Origin: Panulirus ornatus
Lineage: Eukaryota > Arthropoda > Malacostraca > Decapoda > Palinuridae
Assembly (NCBI RefSeq): GCF_036320965.1
Contig: NC_092250.1
Location: 15,570,100-15,634,099, forward strand
Direction of reading: 5' to 3'
Length of the DNA: 64,000 bases
In this document: positions 55,867 through 64,000 of the stretch, in pieces
How the letters are laid out: the number at the start of each line of letters is the position of its first letter
Position numbering within the stretch: the stretch's first letter is position 1
Position numbers and translations under genes: made by a program
The notes under the pieces: model-generated
Told to the model about the DNA's origin: nothing
The model's database searches: none
The model's input: only the letters and a program-made list of their open reading frames with translations

Positions 55867-56933
55867 CTTGGAGATGGTAACAGTCTTCTGGTGGAGCTGC
55901 GTACTCTCGATGCGCAGTGACTTCCGGAGGCCATGCACCAGGTCAGACATATCGCTGGAGTCCCTGGAACGCCGGCTCCTAATGCGGCTGCTGGTGGAGC
56001 CGTCGGCCGTGTCCACCCCCTGACCTCCGCCGGAGAGGGCCGACCCACCGCTCTGCACAGACACATCCAGGTTCTGCGGCTCCAGCGCCTTCTCCCGCGT
56101 GGAGTCGCTGGCGTTGTCCGGCGGGTTGAGCTGGTCGCTGGAGCGTGTCCGCGCCAGGGCGTGGCGGTGGCGGGGTGGCAGAGCCGGCGGGACACCTTCC
56201 CCTTCCAGGACGTTCCCTCCTGTCCGCACGGCGGACGACAGACTGCCAGAGCTCTGGTGGAGCGCAGAGCCCATGGAACCCAGGGATCCGTTGCTTTGGT
56301 AGTGCGTGCTGACGCCGTTGAGGGAGCCGAGCGAGCTGCTGTAGGGCTCGCCGGGGGTGCTCAGCGACCCGTTCGACTGTCGGAGCGACCCTTCCCTTCG
56401 GGAGACGGCCGAGCCGCGATCGTCCAGCGACTCGCAGGAGGCCGAGAGGCCCACGTCATCGACGCTGCCGCCGACGTCGTCCTCCAGGCCGTCCGTCACG
56501 TCCCCGAGGCTCTTGTTGACGTCTTTGTTGTGGCAGTCGAGGCGAGGGACGAGGCGGTCCGGCGCGGACTTGGTGCGCCAGTGGTGGACGGGGAGAGCCG
56601 GGTCGGGGCGTCGGAAGAGGTGCTGGTACTCTGGCGGCGGGCTGGACGAGTGGCCAGCGCTGGTGGCCGCCCCTCCTCCGCGGCTCACCACCAGACTGAC
56701 GTGGTTCCGCGTCTGCTGGATGAGGCGGGAGGCGTGGTCGAGGCGGGCGTAGCGGACGTCGGCGCCGTTGATGGCCAGGATGCGGTCGTGCGGGTGGAGG
56801 CGGCCGTCCTGCGCGGCCACGGACGCCTCCAGCACCTCCATGATGAAGATGCCAGGCTCGGTGCGGCGCCCTCCCAGCTTCAGGCCCAGCTGTCGGCTGC
56901 TCTCCTTCCGCAGGGTGACCATCATGGCTTCAC
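55867..56933 (-). CDS. LNX: LNX-like large exon: PDZ2 and Ser-rich linker
   Basis: Acceptor GTGGCAG before 56,933 and donor AAG/GTCAGT after 55,867; 1,067 bases. Its first two bases complete a Gly codon from the previous exon, then GEAMMVTLRKESSRQLGLKL opens PDZ2. Residues about 4-86 are PDZ2 (binding loop QLGL, PGIFIMEVLEASVAAQDGRL, DRILAINGADV). Residues about 87-345 are a disordered linker rich in Ser, Gly and Asp. It holds a thrice-repeated QS(N/S)GSL motif, an ALPPR proline motif (possible SH3 ligand) and a basic RIRSRRSR patch. The last residues (HQKTVTISK) start PDZ3. This exon is markedly GC-rich compared with its flanks. Vertebrate LNX has a much shorter PDZ2-PDZ3 spacer, so the long linker is a lineage feature. 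Confidence 0.87.
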
Positions 56934-56939
56934 CTGCCA

Positions 56940-57330
56940 CAACACACACACACACACATTACTCACATATGACACTCCTAATCAATAGACACACACACAC
57001 ACATTACTCACATATGACACTCCTAATCAACAGACACACACACACATACCAGAAAATTACCCCCAACTAAAAGTCCCCTCAAAGAATGATCATACGAAAC
57101 TATCCTTCTAATCCTACACTAAAATCCTACTGTATATCCCTCCATCTTTCTAATCCTATACTAAAATTCTATCACATATGACACTCCTAATCAATTTACA
57201 CACACCGCAAAAATTACCCCCAGCTAAAAGTCCCCCCAAAGAATTATCTTACGAAGTCGATGTTTTGGGCTCCGAATCACTGGTGACAAATAATATATAG
57301 AACTTATCAAAGGCTTCGGTAAATTCGATC
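56940..57330. repeat. Intronic CA-rich tandem segment
   Basis: Two near-identical ~47-bp units (ACACATTACTCACATATGAC, CTCCTAATCAA, (CA)n) at 56,955-57,050 and a degenerate third near 57,170. A (CA)n tract lies only a few bases upstream of the large-exon acceptor, in the polypyrimidine position on the gene strand ((TG)n). Confidence 0.85.
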
Positions 57331-57602
57331 TCACGAATTCTATTGGGACGAATTCGTTGGATTGCATTCGTGGTCGTGCTTACATACAAACTCGTGGGCA
57401 AGCGTTTTTACCTCGAATGAGGCGACATAACCTTTTCCTCCAACAGGCTCTCGTTCACATATGGAATGGTTTACCAATCAGAGTGGTTGAGAGTAGCACC
57501 ATAGATGCGTTTAAGAACAGAACTGATATAAAAGTATTTGGCTTCACATTCAAGATTGACATGAATAGTGGCGTCTCCTTAAGTACAGGGAAAGTTAAAT
57601 AA
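57331..57602 (+). pseudogene. CR1-like LINE C-terminal fragment
   Basis: Plus-strand frame with RRHNLFLQQALVHIWNGLPI and VVESSTIDAFKNR, the conserved C-terminal pattern of CR1-like LINEs (R..FF..R.VN.WN.LP..VV.A.TV..FK). Opposite in strand to CR1-D. Only the tail is present. Confidence 0.65.
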
Positions 57603-58297
57603 TGTTTTTTTTCTTTTTTCTTATCTTTAATATGTACGTATTTCTCTTCTTCCTACACTGATCAGTGATGTTTATGTCTCTTCCACTGTCACAAACAGCC
57701 TCGAAGGGCCCCAGTGGTTTGTCTGTCCGTCTCTGGACTCCTTCGTTCACAAGCGTATGAGTTCAGTGTACCACACGTCCGAGACGAAGTGTATCTGTCC
57801 CAGTGCTCACGAGAGAGCGAAACAGCTCCACCCTTAAATTTCTAACCTTTTTTTTTTATAGGCACTCAAAAAAGTTTAAAGAAAACAAAACAAAAAAAGT
57901 TACTAAAAAGGCTGTGGCAAAATTGGGTAACTTCTTCAAGACTAATGGTGTAATTGTCACGTTCAATATCGAGACTTTTCTCATAAAAACAATATGAACG
58001 AGGTGGTCAATTTGACCCACTAAGGGGGCGCCCCCGCCTTTTTTTAATTGTAGGGCTATTGGTAGAGGCAGGATGTGAGACGTTGCCAAGAATGAGAGAA
58101 TAAACCAAGCCGACTTTTGAGAGAATCGTCAATATTCTCTCACTTTTTTTTTTAATGTTAGTTGGATGAACAGCTGGGTTGACTGTGGACCGCCTGCCGC
58201 GAACGAGGATTCGAACCTATGCCATACTCAACCCTTGGGCGGGCGGGCGGCCCCGTGAATGCGTCACGGTCGGGTACGCTACCACCACTGTACTCAC
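57603..58297. other. Intron sequence, nothing further recognised
   Basis: Possibly includes the 3' UTR of the CR1-like fragment at its left. Otherwise no supported feature. Confidence 0.4.
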
Positions 58298-58553
58298 CAG
58301 GCTGGGGTTGGTAGGTCGTCGCTGGCGGAGCTGGAGTCGAACTGGACGACAAGCTCTTCTGCGCCTCGATCCTCTCCCTGTACACCCCGAGCTTGAGCAC
58401 CGTCTGGGGTCGCCTCAGTGCCTGGCAGACCTTCTGGTGGGCGGCTGAGGTCATGTCCACGCCGTCCACTTCGATGATCTGGTCCCCAGGCTGCAGGCGA
58501 CCGTCTTGGGCCACCAGACCATCAGGGAAGACCTCCTGCACGACCACACAACG
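58298..58553 (-). CDS. LNX: LNX-like exon: second part of PDZ1
   Basis: Acceptor TTCTGCAG before 58,553 and donor CTG/GTGAGT after 58,298; 256 bases, entering in phase 0 and leaving one base of a Gly codon. It reads RCVVVQEVFPDGLVAQDGRL, then QPGDQIIEVDGVDMTSAAHQ, the core of a class I-like PDZ (His at the start of alpha-B, AAH), and ends in a Ser/Pro/Gln-rich link (SLSSSSTPAPPATTYQPQP). The preceding exon supplies the GITIVGG loop. SDTPL followed by VVVQEV resembles the VGG.(E/D)TPL..(I/V)VIQEV text of LNX PDZ1. Confidence 0.88.
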
Positions 58554-58587
58554 CTGCAGAAGGGACGGTGCGATCAGAGACAAAGAA

Positions 58588-58985
58588 ATGGCGCATAGAC
58601 CTTGGTTAGACTATGGTGCATAGACCTTGGTTAGACTATGGTGCATATACCTTGGTTAGACTATGGTGCATATATCTTGGTTAGACTATGGTGCATAGAC
58701 CTTGGTTAGACTATGGTGCATAGACCTTGGTTAGACTATGGTGCATAGACCTTGGTTAGACTATGGTGCATATACCTTGGTTAGACTATGGTGCATAGAC
58801 CTTGGTTAGACTATGGTGCATCGACCTTGGTTAGGCTATGGTGCATAGACCTTGGTTAGACTATGGTGCATATACCTTGGTTAGACTATGGTGCATAGAC
58901 CTTGGTTAGACTATGGTGCATAGACCTTGGTTAGACTATGGTGCATATACCTTGGTTAGACTATGGTGCATATAAACCTTGGTTA
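58588..58985. repeat. 25-bp minisatellite, about sixteen copies, intronic
   Basis: Unit GGTGCATAGACCTTGGTTAG plus ACTAT with occasional changes (TATACC, TCGACC). It lies directly upstream of the PDZ1 exon acceptor on the gene strand, with the nearest unit about 50 bases from the acceptor. Confidence 0.97.
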
Positions 58986-59815
58986 GAATAAAAGGGTGGG
59001 TCACAGCACGTCACAGAGAATGGGAATAACTTCTACAAACATGCACAGAATCATGTAAACACTGCGAATTCTTGCATGGAAGCGCGCTTGACATAGGCTT
59101 TTTCAACCTGGTTCATCAACTCATACCAAATATCTGAGGCAAATGGAACACGCTATAAAGTTAGCCTTCACCAAAAAATGATAAAAAATGCACGGATGTA
59201 TAAATGGGCAAGAGATAAAATGGGATTAAAATGAACACATACACACGTCTGGGGAACAGTATCATCCCGCACACCACAGAATGAAACGCAGGAGTAAACT
59301 CGGTCTGCGAAATCCTACAGTCCACCGTGTTTTATGGAAACATCTTATGTAAATGAGGTTTCAGAGGTGTATTAAGCGATAGAGGAGCACAGGACTGGAG
59401 ATGATAATGAACTGCCACTCATTCAAGGACGAGGTGTCAATACTCAGCAAGCACGGAATATAAGCAGTGGCTCATCCCTCTGCGTTGAGAATAATTTTCC
59501 GAAAAAAAATTGAAAATCAACAGTGAGGTGGGAATGTCTATCGACTTGAAGTAAATACAATGGCTGTACGAAATCGTCGTACCTTCGTAGGAAAAATTAG
59601 GCCAAGAGCTATCTACCTCAACTGAAATGGAGGAGGTAGGACTGTCCAAGTGCGACGGGAGCGTCCACATCACAAAATGATGGTTGATCTTGTTTTGACA
59701 GACTGAGGGACCACTACCTGACACTGTGGCTAATGGGAGGGAGGGAGACCCGAGGGAAGAAAAGTCTGTGGAGTCGATTTACCTAATTCATTTTTCAGTT
59801 AACTGGTTTTTAGTT
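58986..59815. other. Intron sequence, nothing recognised
   Basis: Short frames only, no known motif; no tandem repeat or element seen. Confidence 0.5.
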
Positions 59816-59825
59816 TTCCTAATAA

Positions 59826-59923
59826 AGGATCAGAGGAGGGGGCCAAGTGAGGATATTCCCTCAAAGGCTCAGTCTTCTCTTCTTAACGCTACCTCGCTAA
59901 CGCGGGAAATGGCGAATAGTATG

Positions 59924-60000
<77 letters not shown>
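59826..60000 (+). mobile_element. SINE-like repeat ending in (TA)n
   Basis: Same module as 47,992-48,097 (GGATCAGAGGAGGGGGCC, ATTCCCTCAAAGGCTCAG, TTCTTAACGCTACCTCGC, loop TAAC, GCGGGAAATGGCGAATAG), here followed by ATGAAA and a 75-bp (TA)n tract at 59,926-60,000. The hairpin stem is perfect. It lies in the PDZ1 intron, antisense to the gene. Confidence 0.8.
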
Positions 60001-60001
<1 letters not shown>

Positions 60002-60060
60002 TAATTAGTACACCAGTGAGGAGATAAATGAGTAGGTTAGGGACTGACTTTGGCGAGGCT

Positions 60061-60190
60061 ACAGCTGCCCCCCCCCCATTCGTTGAACTAGGCTACCACT
60101 GCCCCATTCGTTGAACTACGTACCTCTGCCCCCTTCGTTAGACTAAGCTACCACTGCCCCCTTCGTTGAACTGGGCTACCACAGCCCTTT
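60061..60190. repeat. Short tandem repeat, ~31-bp unit, four copies
   Basis: Unit GCTACCACTGCCCCCTTCGT plus TGAACTA with variation. Intronic. Confidence 0.85.
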
Positions 60191-60286
60191 CCTTAGCCCA
60201 ACGTCCGAACGCGCGCACAGCATCTACAGCTAAACATTCTTGCAGCGTCGCGAATTCTACTACTATGTGTCTGTAGAGGTGCTGGC

Positions 60287-60305
60287 CACACACACACACA
60301 CACAC

Positions 60306-60391
<86 letters not shown>
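60287..60391. repeat. (CA)n/(GA)n compound microsatellite beside a splice donor
   Basis: (CA)n at 60,287-60,308 then (GA)n at 60,311-60,391. On the gene strand this is an ~80-base pyrimidine (CT)n tract starting about 30 bases after the donor of the first PDZ1 exon. Confidence 0.97.
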
Positions 60392-60393
<2 letters not shown>

Positions 60394-60421
60394 AGCCAGC
60401 GTGAATTTCCAGCCCACTCAC

Positions 60422-60528
60422 CAGGGGTGTGTCCGAGCCTCCGACGATTGTAATACCCAGGGCGGTGTGGGTGCGCGGGATCTCCACGTGGGTGATCTGG
60501 CCCTCCAAGATAGCTGGACGCGACACTC
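60422..60528 (-). CDS. LNX: LNX-like exon: first part of PDZ1
   Basis: Acceptor TTTTCTTCCAG before 60,528, donor CTG/GTGAGT after 60,422; 107 bases. The first two bases finish a codon from an upstream exon, then 35 codons read VSRPAILEGQITHVEIPRTH then TALGITIVGGSDTPL. ALGI is the PDZ1 carboxylate-binding loop. It joins in frame to the exon at 58,553 (SDTPL + RCVVVQEV). Since it begins mid-codon, at least one more 5' exon exists. No RING-finger or NPxY text was found to the right in this window, so the N-terminus is either further upstream or absent. The length visible so far is about 677 residues. Confidence 0.86.
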
Positions 60529-60592
60529 CTGGAAGAAAAAGACCAAAAAAAAAAAAAAAAAGAAAGTTAGATATTTTTTTTGTTTATAGCCC

Positions 60593-60830
60593 ATGGGGCT
60601 TCCTCCTCCTCCTCCTCACTCTGTGGACTTATACCCCATGGGAGGTTCCTCCTCCTCCTCCTCCTCCCCACTGTGTGGACTTATACCCCATGGGGTCTTC
60701 CTCCTCCTCCTCCTCCTCCTCACTGTGTGGACTTATACCCCATGGGGGCTTCCTCCTCCTCCTCCTCCTCACTGTGTGGACTTATACCCCATGGGGGCTT
60801 CCTCCTCCTCCTCCTCCTCCTCCTCACTGT
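60593..60830. repeat. Tandem repeat with (CCT)n, ~46-bp unit, five copies
   Basis: Unit GTGTGGACTTATACCCCATG then GGGGCTTCCTCCTCC with variable CCT number. Five copies of the CCCATGGG core. Lies upstream of the first visible LNX exon. Confidence 0.95.
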
Positions 60831-61089
60831 GAGGGTGTGTTCGGGGAGCGGCAGGGAACATGGTGTCGCAAAGTTAACTTAAAACTGAAGCCGAAGGAGT
60901 GTTTGGCAAACAGTGGGGGGAATATGCAAGCGCCAATTCCGGAGGAGGAGGAGGAGGTCAAAAGAAAAACTTCCACTGTTCTTCAAGCACTTTGATTGAC
61001 GTCTTGCTCGGGACATTGAAGGCTGGCAGTAAAGTTCTATGCAACACACAAGCAGAGGTGAAACCATTCCACATAACCTATGGGAAATC

Positions 61090-61091
<2 letters not shown>

Positions 61092-61165
<74 letters not shown>
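61092..61165. repeat. (TA)n microsatellite
   Basis: About 74 bp of uninterrupted TA, immediately outside the left inverted-repeat arm. Confidence 0.97.
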
Positions 61166-61167
<2 letters not shown>

Positions 61168-61195
61168 TGGAAAGGATCACAATTTTGCGCGTGAT

Positions 61196-61306
61196 CAAGG
61201 TATTCTTATGAGTCCACGGGGAAATGAAACATGATAAGTTCCCAAGTGCACTTTCGTGTAATAATCACATCATCAGGGGAGATACAAGAGAGAAATAAAA
61301 GTCATG
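61196..61306. repeat. Left arm of inverted repeat around RTE-A copy
   Basis: About 105 bp matching the reverse complement of 63,092-63,197 at roughly 90 percent identity by eye, with TAAGTTCCCAAGTGCACTTT and AATCACATCATCAGGGGAGA identical in both. Confidence 0.88.
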
Positions 61307-61308
61307 TA

Positions 61309-63028
61309 TGGTAGTAAAAGCTTTGCGGAAGATGAAAGCCGGCAAGGCAGCAGGTTTGGATGGTATTGCAGTGGAATTTATTAAAAAAGGGGGTGACTGT
61401 ATTGTTGACTGGTTGGTAAGGTTATTTAATGTATGTATGACTCATGGTGAGGTGCCTGAGGATTGGCGGAATGCTTGCATAGTGCCATTGTACAAAGGCA
61501 AAGGGGATAAGAGTGAGTGCTCAAATTACAGAGGTATAAGTTTGTTGAGTATTCCTGGTAAATTATATGGGAGGGTATTGATTGAGAGGGTGAAGGCATG
61601 TACAGAGCATCAGATTGGGGAAGAGCAGTGTGGTTTCAGAAGTGGTAGAGGATGTGTGGATCAGGTGTTTGCTTTGAAGAATGTATGTGAGAAATACTTA
61701 GAAAAGCAAATGGATTTGTATGTAGCATTTATGGATCTGGAGAAGGCATATGATAGAGTTGATAGAGATGCTCTGTGGAAGGTATTAAGAATATATGGTG
61801 TGGGAGGCAAGTTGTTAGAAGCAGTGAAAAGTTTTTATCGAGGATGTAAGGCATGTGTACGTGTAGGAAGAGAGGAAAGTGATTGGTTCTCAGTGAATGT
61901 AGGTTTGCGGCAGGGGTGTGTGATGTCTCCATGGTTGTTTAATTTGTTTATGGATGGGGTTGTTAGGGAGGTAAATGCAAGAGTTTTGGAAAGAGGGGCA
62001 AGTATGAAGTCTGTTGGGGATGAGAGAGCTTGGGAAGTGAGTCAGTTGTTGTTCGCTGATGATACAGCGCTGGTGGCGGATTCATGTGAGAAACTGCAGA
62101 AGCTGGTGACGGAGTTTGGTAAAGTGTGTGGAAGAAGAAAGTTAAGAGTAAATGTCAATAAGAGCAAGGTTATTAGGTACAGTAGGGTTGAGGGTCAAGT
62201 CAATTGGGAGGTGAGTTTGAATGGTGAGAGGCTGGAGGAAGTGAAGTGTTTTAGATATCTGGGAGTGGATCTGTCAGCGGATGGAACCATGGAAGCGGAA
62301 GTGGATCATAGGGTGGGGGAGGGGGCGAAAATTTTGGGAGCCTTGAAAAATGTGTGGAAGTCGAGAACATTATCCCGGAAAGCAAAAATGGGTATGTTTG
62401 AAGGAATAGTGGTTCCAACAATGTTGTATGGTTGCGAGGCGTGGGCTATGGATAGAGTTGTGCGCAGGAGGATGGATGTGCTGGAAATGAGATGTTTGAG
62501 GACAATGTGTGGTGTGAGGTGGTTTGATCGAGTAAGTAACGTAAGGGTAAGAGGGATGTGTGGAAATAAAAAGAGCGTGGTTGAGAGAGCAGAAGAGGGT
62601 GTTTTGAAGTGGTTTGGGCACATGGAGAGAATGAGTGAGGAAAGATTGACCAAGAGGATATATGTGTCGGAGGTGGAGGGAACGAGGAGAAGAGGGAGAC
62701 CAAATTGGAGGTGGAAAGATGGAGTGAAAAGGATTTTGTGTGATCGGGGCCTGAACATGCAGGAGGGTGAAAGGAGGGCAAGGAATAGAGTGAATTGGAG
62801 CGATGTGGTATACAGGGGTTGACGTGCTGTCAGTGGATTGAATCAAGGCATGTGAAGCGTCTGGGGTAAACCATGGAAAGCTGTGTAGGTATGTATATTG
62901 CGTGTGTGGACGTGTGTATGTACATGTGTATGGGGGGGGGTTGGGCCATTTCTTTCGTCTGTTTCCTTGCGCTACCTCGCAAACGCGGGAGACAGCGACA
63001 AAGTATAAAAAAAAAAAAAAAAAAAAAA
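61309..63028 (+). mobile_element. 5'-truncated RTE-A (short-UTR subfamily), 504-residue open frame
   Basis: Open from 61,308 to 62,822: KAAGLDGIAVEF, GEVPEDWRNACIVPLYKGKG, FMDLEKAYDRVDRDALWKV (motif A), LRQGCVMSPWLFNLFMDGV (motif B), FADDTALVADS (motif C with both Asp), YGCEAWAMDRVVRRRMDVLE, GRPNWRWKDGVKRIL, ending VNWSDVVYRG. All reverse-transcriptase catalytic residues are present. The endonuclease is missing because of 5' truncation, within about 10 bases of the truncation point of the 25,676 copy. The 3' UTR is the short form with intact hairpin and about 23 A. No convincing target-site duplication; flanked by inverted arms of another repeat. Confidence 0.95.
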
Positions 63029-63194
63029 TGTTTTGGACAATCATATGTTTACCAAATGGCGTCCTAGCTTCATCTCTTCGATGTATATCAACTGACTTAT
63101 ATTTTCTCTCTTGTGTCTCCCCTGATGATGTGATTATTACACGAAAGTGCACTTGGGAACTTATCGTGTTTCAATTTTCCCCATGGACTCATAG

Positions 63195-63197
<3 letters not shown>
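63029..63197. repeat. Right arm of inverted repeat around RTE-A copy
   Basis: The part 63,092-63,197 mirrors 61,196-61,306. The arm continues leftward (63,029-63,091) into sequence not present in the left arm. Confidence 0.85.

Positions 63198-63252
<55 letters not shown>
63197..63252. repeat. (AT)n microsatellite
   Basis: About 55 bp of uninterrupted AT immediately outside the right arm, mirroring the (TA)n on the left. Confidence 0.97.
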
Positions 63253-63253
<1 letters not shown>

Positions 63254-63766
63254 CAAGCGGTCAATTGAGACAACCAAGTGGAACCGCTTCTTGTTTTCCA
63301 GAAGCGCTTGAGTTTCGTGGGGTCGGCCAACTCCACACACGAGATACAGCAGCACCCAAAGTTTCTCTTATTTGACGAATCACTCACACCCAACGAACGG
63401 CCCTGCCTGAAACTTTGGAAAACGCGATGAAACTTTGGAAACTCGACAGAGGCCTGGGGAGCGAGCGAGGCGGTGGTGTGACATGGGTGGAAAGGGGGGG
63501 AGGACCCCCCACCCCAAAGTTTATGAAGACGGGCCTCCTAGCCTCTATAACGTCCAAAATGGACTCGCATAATTAACAAACATTTACCCCTTCATGGCGG
63601 AGGGTTGCGTGGGTCCATGAGTCCGCCATGTATACAATCAAAACCATCTTCCAAATACACGAAAGCGCGAAAACCCCTTCTACAGTGGACTGTCCAATTT
63701 CAATTAATTAGCTCTCTGGGGGTATGTTCTTCCCTTCCGCCATCATTCGTTCCTGGATTACCCAAG
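63253..63766. other. No gene recognised
   Basis: Short frames only; GAAACTTTGGAAA is repeated near 63,409 and 63,429. No supported upstream LNX exon. Confidence 0.5.
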
Positions 63767-64000
63767 CCCGTAACATGGTGTCTAGATCACGTTCATAGGA
63801 CCCGTAACATGGTGTCTAGATCACGTTCATAGAACCCGTAACATGGTGTTTAGATCACGTTCATAGGACCCGTAACATGGTGTTTAGATCACGTTCATAG
63901 GACCCGTAACATGGTGTCTAGATCACGTTCATAGGACCCGTAACATGGTGTTTAGATCACGTTCATAGGACCCGTAACATGGTGTTTAGATCACGTTCAT
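63767..64000. repeat. 34-bp tandem repeat running off the window
   Basis: Unit CCCGTAACATGGTGTCTAGA then TCACGTTCATAGGA; almost seven copies to the last base. Variation is mostly GTCTAG against GTTTAG. Confidence 0.97.

Noticed and set aside
55933..56988. A 351-residue open frame on the plus strand
   Set aside because: It is exactly antisense to the PDZ2-linker exon, which has splice sites, correct phase and recognisable PDZ motifs. The GC-rich coding strand lacks stop codons in reverse by composition.
62370..63152. A 260-residue minus-strand frame
   Set aside because: Antisense to the intact 504-residue RTE-A frame and running through its UTR.
1..64000. CRISPR array, operon or phage-like system
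   Set aside because: The tandem repeats have no spacer variation of CRISPR type and no cas genes; the spliced gene and LINEs show the DNA is eukaryotic.

Overview
The window is eukaryotic and most likely from an arthropod, probably a decapod crustacean. It holds a spliced multi-PDZ gene with GT..AG introns, very dense LINE (non-LTR retrotransposon) debris, long (TA)n, (GA)n and (CA)n runs and many minisatellites. The decapod call is inference from overall texture; no marker gene proves it. I saw no rRNA, tRNA, CRISPR array or prokaryotic gene.

Layout. (1) 1-17,620 is a tandem array of a ~6.65-kb unit. Two complete periods start at 1 and 6,638, and a third, partial and more divergent one starts at 13,313. 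Each unit is a mosaic of plus- and minus-strand copies of one RTE-like LINE (here RTE-A), plus a Tigger/pogo DNA-transposon remnant. (2) 17,621-27,409 holds more RTE-A copies: a near-complete minus copy head-to-head with a plus copy, then two 5'-truncated copies with target-site duplications. (3) 27,410-31,690 holds decayed LINEs of other families (an L2/CR1-like piece and a longer 'LINE-B'), one of them carrying a ten-copy minisatellite inside its reading frame. (4) 31,691-37,530 is a head-to-tail pile of minus-strand RTE-A copies, the first about 3.56 kb and close to full length. (5) 37,531-51,300 is AT-rich or repeat-derived sequence: a hairpin, a second RTE family, a jockey-like fragment, several tandem repeats and SINE-like tails. 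(6) 51,357-60,528, minus strand, contains five exons of a gene that resembles LNX (ligand of Numb protein X), encoding four PDZ domains and the C-terminus. Its introns hold a CR1-like LINE, a TIR element and minisatellites. (7) 60,529-64,000 holds minisatellites, a third intact-ORF RTE-A copy between inverted repeat arms and (TA)n tracts, and a 34-bp tandem repeat at the window edge.

How it fits together. The only convincing host gene is the LNX-like gene; its 5' exons (where a RING domain would be expected) are not visible. The rest is a record of retrotransposition. RTE-A copies end in a conserved hairpin followed by (AAAT)n or poly(A). A shorter 3'-UTR subfamily with poly(A) tails has the longest open frames and the clearest target-site duplications. 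A second, SINE-like repeat carries the same hairpin at its 3' end, which suggests a shared mobilisation machinery.
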